Assembly (NCBI GenBank): GCA_004010935.1
Contig: CP026511.1
Span: 806,001 to 870,000 of the forward strand
Source of the DNA: Pseudomonadaceae bacterium SI-3
Lineage (GTDB): Bacteria; Pseudomonadota; Gammaproteobacteria; Pseudomonadales; Pseudomonadaceae
Reading direction: 5' to 3'
DNA length: 64,000 nucleotides
The position numbers and the translations under genes are program-made. Numbering within the stretch: the stretch's first letter is position 1; every line of letters begins with the position of its first letter. The notes below the pieces were generated by a model. That model did not search any database and was not told the DNA's origin. It was given only the letters and a program-made list of their open reading frames with translations. This document shows, one piece after another, positions 25,554 through 33,129 of this stretch.

Positions 25554-26512
25554 CGGTATTGGGCAAGTTCCTTTTCCTCATCCAGTAGCGAATGCGCGGC
25601 CAGCCCGGCCAGCGCTAGGCCGGTGAAGCTTGGCGGGGCTGGCAGCGGCGGCCCGGCCTGCAGATTCTGTCGCCAGTTGCGCCAGCCGCCGTTGTTGCGA
25701 GCGATCCCCAAGGCGTGAAAACCGGCACCGGCAAAGCCCATGAAGGCAGTGAAGCGCAGCACCAGGCGCGACGCCCAGCGCAGCCGTCGCCGCCGCGGGC
25801 TGGTCAGGGCGCTGGTGGCGAGCAGCGCGGCGGCGAGCGGCGGGGCGGTCACGGGCAGGTACATGGCCGGGTTCTGAAACGAGCCGCGAAAGTGCAGCAG
25901 CCCGGCTTCGGCTGTGGTGCCGAGCAGGCCGGCAGCGGCCATCACTGCGACCGACTTGCCGGCCGGTAGGCCAAACACCCGAGGCACAGCATCACCACTG
26001 GCGTTGCGCAAACGTTCGGAGTAGTACCCGAGCAGGCCGGACAGCACCAGCGCGGCGGGCGCTCCCAATGGCGCCGCATAGAACAGGTTGCTCCAACTCA
26101 GGCCACCGGGACGTTTGGTCACGTTGTAGAGGTGAAAGCCGGCACCGACCAGCCCGGTCAGGCCAGTCAATACGTAGATCGGATCTCGCACCTTACTGGC
26201 GAAAGCGTCCGGGTCCTGCTGGCCTTGACCGCTGGCCAGCAGCGAGAGCGTCGAGGCCGCCAGTGGCGTGTACATGGCGCGGTTCTGGAAATCCCCCCGG
26301 TAATGCTCCAGCGCGCTGTCCAGCGCCACCGAGGTGGCCAGCAAGCCCGCGCCACGGTTAAGCGTCCGCGCAGCGTCGACCATGGTGCCCTCGCTAGGGC
26401 TGAACAGCAGACCGCGACCGCGTTTCTCGTGTTTCTGCCAGCTCAGTGCAGCGAGCCCCAGCGTAGTGGTTGCGCCAACGGCCAGTAGCCTGAGTTGCGT
26501 CCGTGAAACCAT
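25541..26512 (-). CDS. Internally duplicated integral membrane protein of unknown function
   Basis: 323-residue membrane protein that I do not recognise. It consists of two homologous halves: HYRGDFQNRAMY (70-81) matches HFRGSFQNPAMY (207-218), and GAGFH at 123-127 matches 262-266, at offsets of 137-139 residues; GG and a Pro/Ala-rich helix follow each. Each half has about three to four hydrophobic segments. The four repeated His (H70, H127, H207, H266) sit at helix edges and could be b-haem or metal ligands. Start at 26512 is supported by GGGGGA. It overlaps the small-subunit gene by thirteen bases. I infer a membrane anchor or quinone-reducing partner for the GMC dehydrogenase, replacing the usual cytochrome c subunit. 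Confidence 0.8.
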   Translation of the reverse strand: MVSRTQLRLLAVGATTTLGLAALSWQKHEKRGRGLLFSPSEGTMVDAARTLNRGAGLLATSVALDSALEHYRGDFQNRAMYTPLAASTLSLLASGQGQQDPDAFASKVRDPIYVLTGLTGLVGAGFHLYNVTKRPGGLSWSNLFYAAPLGAPAALVLSGLLGYYSERLRNASGDAVPRVFGLPAGKSVAVMAAAGLLGTTAEAGLLHFRGSFQNPAMYLPVTAPPLAAALLATSALTSPRRRRLRWASRLVLRFTAFMGFAGAGFHALGIARNNGGWRNWRQNLQAGPPLPAPPSFTGLALAGLAAHSLLDEEKELAQYRWWK

Positions 26513-26522
26513 GAGTCCCCCG

Positions 26523-27632
26523 TCAGATTGCGTAGCGGCGAGCATCGGCCTCGCGCAACGTCAGGCCGTGGCCCGGCCGTGCCAGGTCCGGCGCTATCCG
26601 GCTGCGTTCAACCTGTGGCGCTCCGTCGAACAGCAGCGACTCCAGCCTGACGTGATCGTGAAACCATTCCTGATGACGAAAGCGCGGCGCGGCGCAGCAG
26701 GCGTGCAGGTGCAGCGCCGGGGCGCAGTGCGCAGACAGGTCGAGATGAAATGCCTCACACAATCCGGCCGCCTGGAGGAAGCCACTCACACCGCCGCAGC
26801 GGGTAAGGTCCGCCTGCAACACGTCCACCGACCCGTGCTCGGCCAGTCGGCGAAAGTCGTCCGGCGTGTAGGCGTATTCGCCCGCCGTTACATCCATGGC
26901 CTGGCCGCTGGCGCCGAGGGCTTCACGTACCTGGCGTAGCCCGGCCAGATCGTCGGAACTGACCGGCTCCTCGAACCAGCCGACCTGTAGCTCGGCGATG
27001 CGGTGGGCAAAGGCAATGGCACTGCGCGGTGTATGCGCCCCGTTCGCATCGATGAACAGCCCGGCTTCGCCGATTGCCTCGCGTGCGACGCGAACGCGTT
27101 CAGCATCACGCGGCGAGTCGGCACCGATCTTCATCTTCACCCAGTGGCAGCCGTCCTCTTGTACCCAGCGGCCCAGCTGTTCGCGCAAGCGCCCATCGTC
27201 GTAGCTGGTGAAGCCTCCGCTGCCATAGACAGCGACGTCTTCACGGCGCATGCCCAGCAGGTGCGCCAGCGGCAGATCGAGTAGCCGCGCCTTGAGATCC
27301 CAGAGCGCCGTGTCCACCGCCGAGATGGCGCAGGCTGCGAGGCCGGAGCGCCCCAGGTTGCGTACGCTCGCCCAGAGCCGCTCGTTGAGCTGGCCAATGG
27401 CGAACGCATCCGCGCCTTCAAGCAGATCGCGAAAATGACCCTCGATCAGCCGCACCAGCGACGCGTCGGCATAGGTGTAGCCCAGCCCGGCCTGGCCGCC
27501 GGCCTCGAGCTGCACCACTACCAGAGTGGTGGCGTCCCACTGGAAGGTGCCGTCGGCCTCGGGCGCATCGGTCGGGATGCGGTAGGCCGCCACCTGCATG
27601 CTGCGGATGGCGGCGTCCGGACGCTTGGTCAT
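26523..27632 (-). CDS. Mandelate racemase/enolase-superfamily protein (probable acid-sugar dehydratase)
   Basis: 369-residue member of the enolase superfamily, mandelate racemase subgroup. The catalytic set is complete: K166-x-K168 (HWVKMKIG), metal ligands D195 (FIDANGAH), E221 (WFEEPV) and E252 (TAGEYAY), and the D275/H302 dyad (LQADLTRCGG; LSAHCAPALH). Such enzymes abstract the alpha-proton of a carboxylate, and most bacterial ones dehydrate sugar acids; which acid cannot be told. Its start overlaps the stop of the TPP-enzyme gene by four bases, and 10 bases separate its stop from the membrane-protein start, so it is within the operon. Confidence 0.88.
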   Translation of the reverse strand: MTKRPDAAIRSMQVAAYRIPTDAPEADGTFQWDATTLVVVQLEAGGQAGLGYTYADASLVRLIEGHFRDLLEGADAFAIGQLNERLWASVRNLGRSGLAACAISAVDTALWDLKARLLDLPLAHLLGMRREDVAVYGSGGFTSYDDGRLREQLGRWVQEDGCHWVKMKIGADSPRDAERVRVAREAIGEAGLFIDANGAHTPRSAIAFAHRIAELQVGWFEEPVSSDDLAGLRQVREALGASGQAMDVTAGEYAYTPDDFRRLAEHGSVDVLQADLTRCGGVSGFLQAAGLCEAFHLDLSAHCAPALHLHACCAAPRFRHQEWFHDHVRLESLLFDGAPQVERSRIAPDLARPGHGLTLREADARRYAI

Positions 27633-29440
27633 CCCCTGTCCTTGCCCTCATCCCTGTCACGTCCAGGCATGAACTTGCTGAGCACCTGCTTGGCTGATTG
27701 CTTGATGATCCCGGCCTGATCCGGATCACCCTGCAGCAGTACCGAAGCGTAAGCTTTGGCCTGTTCCAGTGTGATGTGCGGGGGCAGTGGCGGTACGTCC
27801 GGGTCGGTCTTGAATTCGATCAACACCGGCCGATCCGCCGCGAAGGCCTTGTCCCAGGCTGCCGCGACCTGATCTTCGCGGTCGACGTAGATGCCGATCA
27901 GGCCAATGGATTCGGCGAAGCGGTGGTAAGGCACGTTGGGAATATCCTGCGACGCCTCGAATTTCGGGTCGCCCTCCATCACGCGCTGTTCCCAGGTGAC
28001 CTGATTGAGGTCCTCGTTATTGAACACGCAGCAGATCCACTGCGGGTTCTGCCATTCCTTCCAGTACTTGGCGACCGTGATCAGCTCGGCCATGTTGTTC
28101 ATCTGCATGGCGCCATCGCCGACCATCGCCACTACCGGGCGATCCGGGTGACAGAACTTGGCGGCAATGGCGTAGGGCACCGCTGCTCCCATCGAAGCCA
28201 GGCCGCCGGAGAGCGAGCCCATCATGCCGCGGCGCATCTTCACATCGCGGGCATACCAGTTGGCGCAGGAGCCCGAGTCGCTGGTGATGATCGAGTAATC
28301 CGGCAGCCGTGGTGACAGCTCGAAGGCGACACGCTGCGGGTTGATCGGGTTGGCCTCCACCAGGGCTCGCTTCTCCAGCACGCTTTCCCAATCCATGCGC
28401 CACTCTTCGACGCGCTTGCGCCATTTGCGCTCAGTCTTCTCCTGCAACATGGGCAGCAGCGCGCGTAGGGTTTCAGCCGAGTCGCCCTGAAGATTCACTT
28501 CCATCGGATAACGGATGCTGAGCATGTCGGCCTTGAGGTCGATCTGTACGCCGCGGGCCTGACCTTCTTCAGGCAGGAATTCGGAGTAGGGGAAGCCTGA
28601 GCCGATCATCAGCAGGGTGTCGCACTCGGTCATCAGCTTGTAGCTCGGCTCCGTGCCCAACAAGCCGATAGAGCCGGTGACCCAAGGCAGATCGTCAGGC
28701 ACGGCAGCCTTGCCCAGCAGCGCCTTGGCAACGCCAGCCCCGAGTTTCTCGGCCACGGCGATGACCTCGTCGGTGGCATTCAACGCACCGGCGCCCACCA
28801 GAATGGCGACCTTTTTGCCATCGTTGAGCACCTCGGCGGCACGCTGCAGGTCAGCTTCGTAGGGCACCATCTTCGGCAGCGTATAGCCGATGCCGGAATG
28901 CACGGCCCCGTGGGCGCGGGGAGGTTCGCTGTACTCGGCGTCCTGCAAGTCGCTCGGCAGGATGATGGTGGCGACCTTGCGCTCGCCGACTGCGGTGCGG
29001 ATCGCCCGGTCGATCAAATGCCGAACCTGCGGCGGTGCGCTGGCCTGCTCGACGAACGCACCGGATACATCCTTGAACAGCGCCGGCAGGTCGATTTCCT
29101 GCTGGTAGTGGCTGCCCAGTGACGTACGCGATTTCTGACCGGTGATTGCCAGCACCGGCATGTGGTCCAGTCGGGCGTCATAGAGGCCGGTAATCAGATG
29201 CGCCGCACCCGGCCCGGACGTGGCGATACAAACCCCCAGGCCGCCGTTGAACTTGGCGTCGGCCGAAGCCATGAACGCGGCCATTTCCTCATGTCGGGCT
29301 TGAATGAAACGGATCTTTTCATTGGAGCGATTCAGCGCGCCGAACACACCGTTGATGCCGTCGCCGGGGTAGCCATAAATGCGGCGCACGCCCCATTGGT
29401 AGAGGCGTTCGATTACGTAGTCACCGACTGTCATTGCCAT
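27629..29440 (-). CDS. Thiamine-diphosphate-dependent enzyme, pyruvate oxidase-like
   Basis: 603-residue ThDP enzyme of the POX/acetolactate-synthase fold. The N-terminal Pyr domain has the activating Glu in QARHEEMAAFMASADAKF, then an FAD/NAD-like central domain (GKKVAILVGAGAL), and the C-terminal PP domain has VAMVGDGAMQMNN...NNEDLNQVTWEQR, the GDG-Nx ThDP/Mg motif. Best resemblance is to pyruvate oxidase-type enzymes, but the substrate is not known; a 2-keto acid decarboxylation is implied. It is the first gene of a five-gene operon, coupled to the dehydratase by a four-base overlap. The C-terminal tail is charged (MPGRDRDEGKDRG) and lacks an evident lipid-binding helix. Confidence 0.88.
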   Translation of the reverse strand: MAMTVGDYVIERLYQWGVRRIYGYPGDGINGVFGALNRSNEKIRFIQARHEEMAAFMASADAKFNGGLGVCIATSGPGAAHLITGLYDARLDHMPVLAITGQKSRTSLGSHYQQEIDLPALFKDVSGAFVEQASAPPQVRHLIDRAIRTAVGERKVATIILPSDLQDAEYSEPPRAHGAVHSGIGYTLPKMVPYEADLQRAAEVLNDGKKVAILVGAGALNATDEVIAVAEKLGAGVAKALLGKAAVPDDLPWVTGSIGLLGTEPSYKLMTECDTLLMIGSGFPYSEFLPEEGQARGVQIDLKADMLSIRYPMEVNLQGDSAETLRALLPMLQEKTERKWRKRVEEWRMDWESVLEKRALVEANPINPQRVAFELSPRLPDYSIITSDSGSCANWYARDVKMRRGMMGSLSGGLASMGAAVPYAIAAKFCHPDRPVVAMVGDGAMQMNNMAELITVAKYWKEWQNPQWICCVFNNEDLNQVTWEQRVMEGDPKFEASQDIPNVPYHRFAESIGLIGIYVDREDQVAAAWDKAFAADRPVLIEFKTDPDVPPLPPHITLEQAKAYASVLLQGDPDQAGIIKQSAKQVLSKFMPGRDRDEGKDRG

Positions 29441-29786
29441 GGAAACCTCGCGTGGTCTGGGCGTGAGCGTTCAGACACAAGGGGCTGGAACCTCAAGGCT
29501 GCCATCGTGCGCTGCGCTGCGCTGCGCAGCGAAGCGGCCCTTCGCAACCCTATGCCTGGCTGTTCACGTCTGGACCGGACTGTGCCGTGAGGGTTTCCCG
29601 AAAGTTCGCTTGGGTGACGGACGAGCCTCTTCTTCGGCGCCGCGACGGTAGGCAAAAGGGTATGAAATGGACTGCCGTCCTCGTCGCGGCTGAAATCGCT
29701 TCCGGCCGAGGACAGCCAACGGAACTGCCACGGCTCGGCTGCGATGTTGAAGTATCATTTCGCGCCTCTTCGCTCAGACGGTCGCC
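29441..29786. other. Intergenic region upstream of the TPP-enzyme operon
   Basis: 346 bases between divergent genes. A short GCTGC-iteration with a palindromic edge (CGCTGCGCTGCGCAGCG) lies at about 29514-29530. Promoters for both the minus-strand operon and the plus-strand pseudouridine synthase are expected but not placed. No gene is supported. Confidence 0.4.
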
Positions 29787-30674
29787 ATGTCCATGCCCGC
29801 CCCAAACGCTCGCAGCACCCTGCATCTTCCCCAAGGCAACTGGGCGACCGTGTTCGACTGCCTGTGCGCGCATTTTCCGGCGATTGACCGCGACACCTGG
29901 GCTGATCGCTTCGTACGAGGGCGCGTACTTGGCGCCGACGGGCAGCCGCTGGAGGCGACGCATCCTTATCAGGTCGGGTTGAAGGTCTACTACTTCCGCG
30001 AGGTGCCAGACGAGAAGCCAATTCCCTTCGAGGAACAAATCCTGCACCTCGACGAGCACCTGCTGGTAGCGGACAAGCCGCACTTCCTGCCCGTGATGCC
30101 GGCTGGGGAATATGTCAACGAGACCCTGCTGGCGCGCCTGAGCAAGGGTGTGGGCAATCCCAATCTGGTGCCTATCCATCGCATCGATCGCCTGACTGCC
30201 GGGCTGGTGCTGTTTTCTACCAATCCCGAAAGTCGCGGGCGCTATCAGGCGTTGTTTCGTGAACGCAAGATCGACAAGCGCTACGAGGCGATCTGCCCAG
30301 CGCTGCCTGATCTGGACTTTCCGCGTGATGAACGCTTGCACATAGTCGACGGCGAACCTTTTTTCCTGATGAAGCGGGGCGACGGCGAACCCAACAGCGA
30401 GACGCGCATCGAGGTGCTCGAACGCCGCGGCGAGCTCTGGCGCTATGCGCTTTATCCAGTCACCGGGCGCAAGCATCAGCTGCGTCTGCAGATGGCCACG
30501 CTGGGGGCCGGCATCTGCAACGACCCGTTCTATCCCGAACTGCTGGAACGCGGCCGGCGTGATCAGGACGACTACGCCAACCCGCTCAAGCTGCTGGCGC
30601 GTGGTCTGGAGTTTGTCGACCCGGTGACCGGTGAGCGGCGGCGGTTCGAGAGCCGGCTGCAGTTGGATTGGTAG
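29787..30674 (+). CDS. RluA-family pseudouridine synthase
   Basis: 295-residue RNA-modifying enzyme. The catalytic-Asp motif is HRIDRLTAGLVLFS at about residues 131-144; YEAICPALPDLDFPRDERLHI, ALYPVTGRKHQLRLQMA and the C-terminal region are typical of the RluA/RluC/RluD class. The N-terminal part (TVFDCLCAHFPAIDRDTWADRFVRGRVLGADG) resembles a reduced S4-like domain. Target (23S rRNA or tRNA) cannot be read from sequence. The gene is monocistronic and followed by two inverted REP palindromes. A start six bases later (MPAPNAR) is an equal option. Confidence 0.92.
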   Translation: MSMPAPNARSTLHLPQGNWATVFDCLCAHFPAIDRDTWADRFVRGRVLGADGQPLEATHPYQVGLKVYYFREVPDEKPIPFEEQILHLDEHLLVADKPHFLPVMPAGEYVNETLLARLSKGVGNPNLVPIHRIDRLTAGLVLFSTNPESRGRYQALFRERKIDKRYEAICPALPDLDFPRDERLHIVDGEPFFLMKRGDGEPNSETRIEVLERRGELWRYALYPVTGRKHQLRLQMATLGAGICNDPFYPELLERGRRDQDDYANPLKLLARGLEFVDPVTGERRRFESRLQLDW

Positions 30675-30718
30675 TTTCCAGAGCTTATTCGCCGTCTTCG
30701 TGGGGGCGCTGGCTCCTA

Positions 30719-30742
30719 GATCGCCAGCAAGCTGGCTCCTAC
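30719..30742 (-). repeat. REP palindrome (minus orientation)
   Basis: 24-base palindromic unit, reading GTAGGAGCCAGCTTGC... on the minus strand. It is the same sequence as the units in the 51.5-52.5 kb array. It forms an inverted pair with the copy at 30837-30860. Confidence 0.8.
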
Positions 30743-30836
30743 GGGAATAATCTGCATTGCAGGTCGCGGAATTGGCGACCCGTAAAACCCGCCTTGGCGT
30801 GCCCAGGCTGGTGCGTACGACCACCGCACCGCTTGT

Positions 30837-30860
30837 GTAGGAGCCAGCTTGCTGGCGATC
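30837..30860 (+). repeat. REP palindrome (plus orientation)
   Basis: Second member of the pair, GTAGGAGCCAGCTTGCTGGC followed by GATC. The two copies bracket about 94 bases of unique sequence between the pseudouridine synthase and nei genes; the rest of the 309-base gap holds no gene. Confidence 0.8.
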
Positions 30861-30983
30861 CGCTTCCGCGCCGTTTTGCGGTGCCTGCAAGAACTCCGCG
30901 CCTCGCGCAACTGGGCAGCGTCGCGGCACCTTCTCGTCAGGTCCCAGTCGATATTCCTGTCCCCGCACCGAAGCAAAGCCGCC

Positions 30984-31760
30984 ATGCCTGAAGGCCCATC
31001 CATCGTCATCCTTCGCGAAGAAGTTGCCGCATTCACCGGCAAGACCATCGAGCGCGCGGAGGGTAATAGCAAGCTCGACAAATCAAGCCTGGTCGGCCAG
31101 ACGGTGCGGTCGTTTCGCAGTTGGGGCAAGCACTTCCTGATCGAGCTGAACGACGTCTCCTTGCGTATCCACCTGCTGCTATTCGGCAGCTACCGGATCA
31201 ATGAGCGCAAGGAATCCGCGCCGCGCCTGAGCCTGGGTTTCCCGAACGGTGAGCTGAATTTCTACGGCTGCTCGGTGCAATTCATCGAAGGTTCGCTGGA
31301 CGAGGCGTACGACTGGAGAGCGGACGTCATGAGCGACGCCTGGGACAACCGCACAACGCTCAGGAAGCTGCGCAAACGGCCACGACTGCTCGCCTGCGAT
31401 GCACTGCTGGATCAAACGCTGTTTTCCGGCTCCGGCAACATCATCAAGAACGAGGTGCTGTTTCGCACCCGCATCCATCCGCTTTCGCTGATCGGCGATC
31501 TCTCTGCGCCGAAGCTCAGGGAGCTGACGCGTGAGGTCCGGACCTACAGCTTTGAGTTCCTGCAGTGGAAGCGAGAGGGCACGCTCAAAGCGCACTGGCT
31601 CGCGCATACCAAAACCACCTGTCCGCGCTGCAAGATTCCCTTCGTCAAAGCCAAGTCGCTGGGCCGCAGTAAGCGCCGCGCTTTCTACTGTGAGCGTTGT
31701 CAGAAGCGCTACGGCGACAGTGATCAGGTTTCGGTCGATGCACCGGTCGCTGAAGAGTAG
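30984..31760 (+). CDS. nei: DNA glycosylase/AP lyase of the Fpg/Nei family (endonuclease VIII)
   Basis: Base-excision repair enzyme, 258 residues. The mature N-terminus begins PEGPSIVILREEV, giving the catalytic Pro2 and Glu3 used by Fpg/Nei enzymes, so the ATG at 30984 must be the start. The helix-two-turn-helix region is around LLDQTLFSGSGNIIKNEVLFRTRIHPLS, and the C-terminal zinc finger has CPRC...CERC (TCPRCKIPF; YCERCQKRYG). The PEGPSI start is Nei-like, indicating oxidised-pyrimidine removal. The DUF192 gene follows after 68 bases. Confidence 0.92.
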   Translation: MPEGPSIVILREEVAAFTGKTIERAEGNSKLDKSSLVGQTVRSFRSWGKHFLIELNDVSLRIHLLLFGSYRINERKESAPRLSLGFPNGELNFYGCSVQFIEGSLDEAYDWRADVMSDAWDNRTTLRKLRKRPRLLACDALLDQTLFSGSGNIIKNEVLFRTRIHPLSLIGDLSAPKLRELTREVRTYSFEFLQWKREGTLKAHWLAHTKTTCPRCKIPFVKAKSLGRSKRRAFYCERCQKRYGDSDQVSVDAPVAEE

Positions 31761-31828
31761 CGATGCTTGCGGATATGCTTACGCCGTTTATTCGCTCCCG
31801 CTTTTCCCGATTCGAGGACTGCTCGTCG

Positions 31829-32251
31829 ATGCCTACCGCGCTGCTGCTGCCCCTTATTGCTTTAGTTGTGACATCGATGGCCAGTGCGGGTGAGCCGTCG
31901 CTCGATCTGCGAGTCGGCGATGCGCGGCTCAAGGCGGAGTACGCGCGCACCCCGGATGAACGCGAACGCGGCTTGATGGAGCGCACCGAGATGCCGGCAG
32001 ACCACGGCATGCTGTTTCGCTTCGATGATTTTCGCCGGCACTGTCTATGGATGAAAAACACGCCACTTCCCCTGTCTGCAGCCTTCATGGACGAGTCAGG
32101 GCGCATCGTTGACATCATCGACCTGGAGCCGTTGAGCACCGCAATTCGCTGTTCCCGCGAGCCGGGGCGCTATGCCCTGGAGGTAAATCAGGGCTGGTTT
32201 GATCGGCACCAATCAGGGATTGGCGATCAAGTAAGCGGCATTCCGAAATAA
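31829..32251 (+). CDS. Exported DUF192-family protein
   Basis: 140-residue protein with a signal peptide (MPTALLLPLIALVVTSMASA) and a DUF192 domain: DERERGLMERTEMPADHGMLFRF, CLWMKNTPLPLSAAFMDESGRIVDI, ending VNQGWFDRH. The family has no established biochemical function, and the structure is a small beta barrel. I start at ATG 31829 so the hydrophobic leader is N-terminal; GAGGA lies ten bases before. An ATG at 31763, three bases after the nei stop, is in frame and would add 22 residues. It is co-directional with nei and may be co-transcribed. Confidence 0.85.
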   Translation: MPTALLLPLIALVVTSMASAGEPSLDLRVGDARLKAEYARTPDERERGLMERTEMPADHGMLFRFDDFRRHCLWMKNTPLPLSAAFMDESGRIVDIIDLEPLSTAIRCSREPGRYALEVNQGWFDRHQSGIGDQVSGIPK

Positions 32252-32360
32252 CCCGCTAAACCCACAACACGCGCCGGCACGCGAGCTAGACGGTAAGCGG
32301 CGATACGCCTCTGTCCGGCCCGCTCCGCCTGTTTAGACAAGTCACTGAACGGTCATAGCT

Positions 32361-32400
32361 TCGTAGGGGGGATAACGGCTCTGCCTTATCCACCGTCAAA
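32361..32400. repeat. GTAGGGGGGATAAC-type hairpin repeat
   Basis: TAGGGGGGATAACGGC...CTTATCCACC, a member of the dispersed GTAGGGTGG hairpin family, lies between the convergent DUF192 and Lrp-type genes. The rest of the 170-base gap is featureless. Confidence 0.5.
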
Positions 32401-32422
32401 GGCACGCTTACCACCAGAGGCA

Positions 32423-32890
32423 TCAATCCAGCGGCAGCTCCGTAGTCCGTTTTACCTCGCTCATCGCGATATGACTGTGTGCTTCCTGAACATGCGGCCG
32501 CTGCAACAGTTGATCACGCAGGAAGCGTTCGTAGCTGTCGATGTCCTTGGCCACTACCTTGAGCAGGTAATCCGACTCGCCGGCCATCGTGTGGCACTCC
32601 AGCACTTCGGGATAACCCACGACTGCGCGCTCGAATTCGTCGAGGTTGCTGCGGCCATGGGCGGAGAGCTTGATGTTGACGAACACCGTCATGTTCAACC
32701 CGAGCTTCTTCGGGTTGAGCAGGGCGACCTTACGTTCGATCAGCCCTTCTTCCTGCATGCGATGGATGCGGCGCCAGCACGGCGATTGCGACAGCTCGAC
32801 CTTTTCGGCGACCTCGGCAGCGGACAAGTCGGCGTTGTGTTGCAGCAGCAGCAGAATCTTGCGATCGATGCTGCTCAGCGGGGTCTGCAT
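32423..32890 (-). CDS. Lrp/AsnC-family transcriptional regulator
   Basis: 155-residue regulator with an N-terminal HTH (LSAAEVAEKVELSQSPCWRRIHRMQEEGLI) and a C-terminal RAM/ACT-like ligand domain (VFVNIKLSAHG, PEVLECHTMAGESDYLLKVVAKDI). Members sense amino acids and assemble into octamers. It is divergent from the indolepyruvate oxidoreductase gene with a 239-base intergenic region, so it very likely controls that gene, and perhaps the dehydrogenase and transporter genes beyond. I chose ATG 32890 (MQTPLSSIDRKILLLLQ); the upstream in-frame extension is not domain-like. It resembles BkdR-type regulators, but a symbol is not justified. Confidence 0.92.
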   Translation of the reverse strand: MQTPLSSIDRKILLLLQHNADLSAAEVAEKVELSQSPCWRRIHRMQEEGLIERKVALLNPKKLGLNMTVFVNIKLSAHGRSNLDEFERAVVGYPEVLECHTMAGESDYLLKVVAKDIDSYERFLRDQLLQRPHVQEAHSHIAMSEVKRTTELPLD

Positions 32891-33129
32891 GGTTGTTCTC
32901 TTTTTGTTGTTGTTGGTGGATGGATCATGCACGGGATCGCACTTACACCGCAAAAGTAGAAAGAAAATCTCTCTTCGTCACGGCCAGACTTTTATCCAAC
33001 GCGCAACGGCGGGGTGATCCCTTGCTGTGTGCTGGCTTGGGCAAGCTTTCCGTGCAGCTCCCACAGCCTTGTTAGGCGGATGGCTTAAGAAGCCGTCCAG
33101 ACTCCGATAAAAACAAACAGGAGCGCCAC

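Noticed and set aside
29550..30968. 472-codon minus-strand open frame opposite the pseudouridine synthase
   Set aside because: Antisense to a gene with clear catalytic motifs; the frame is kept open by GC codon bias and runs through REP palindromes.
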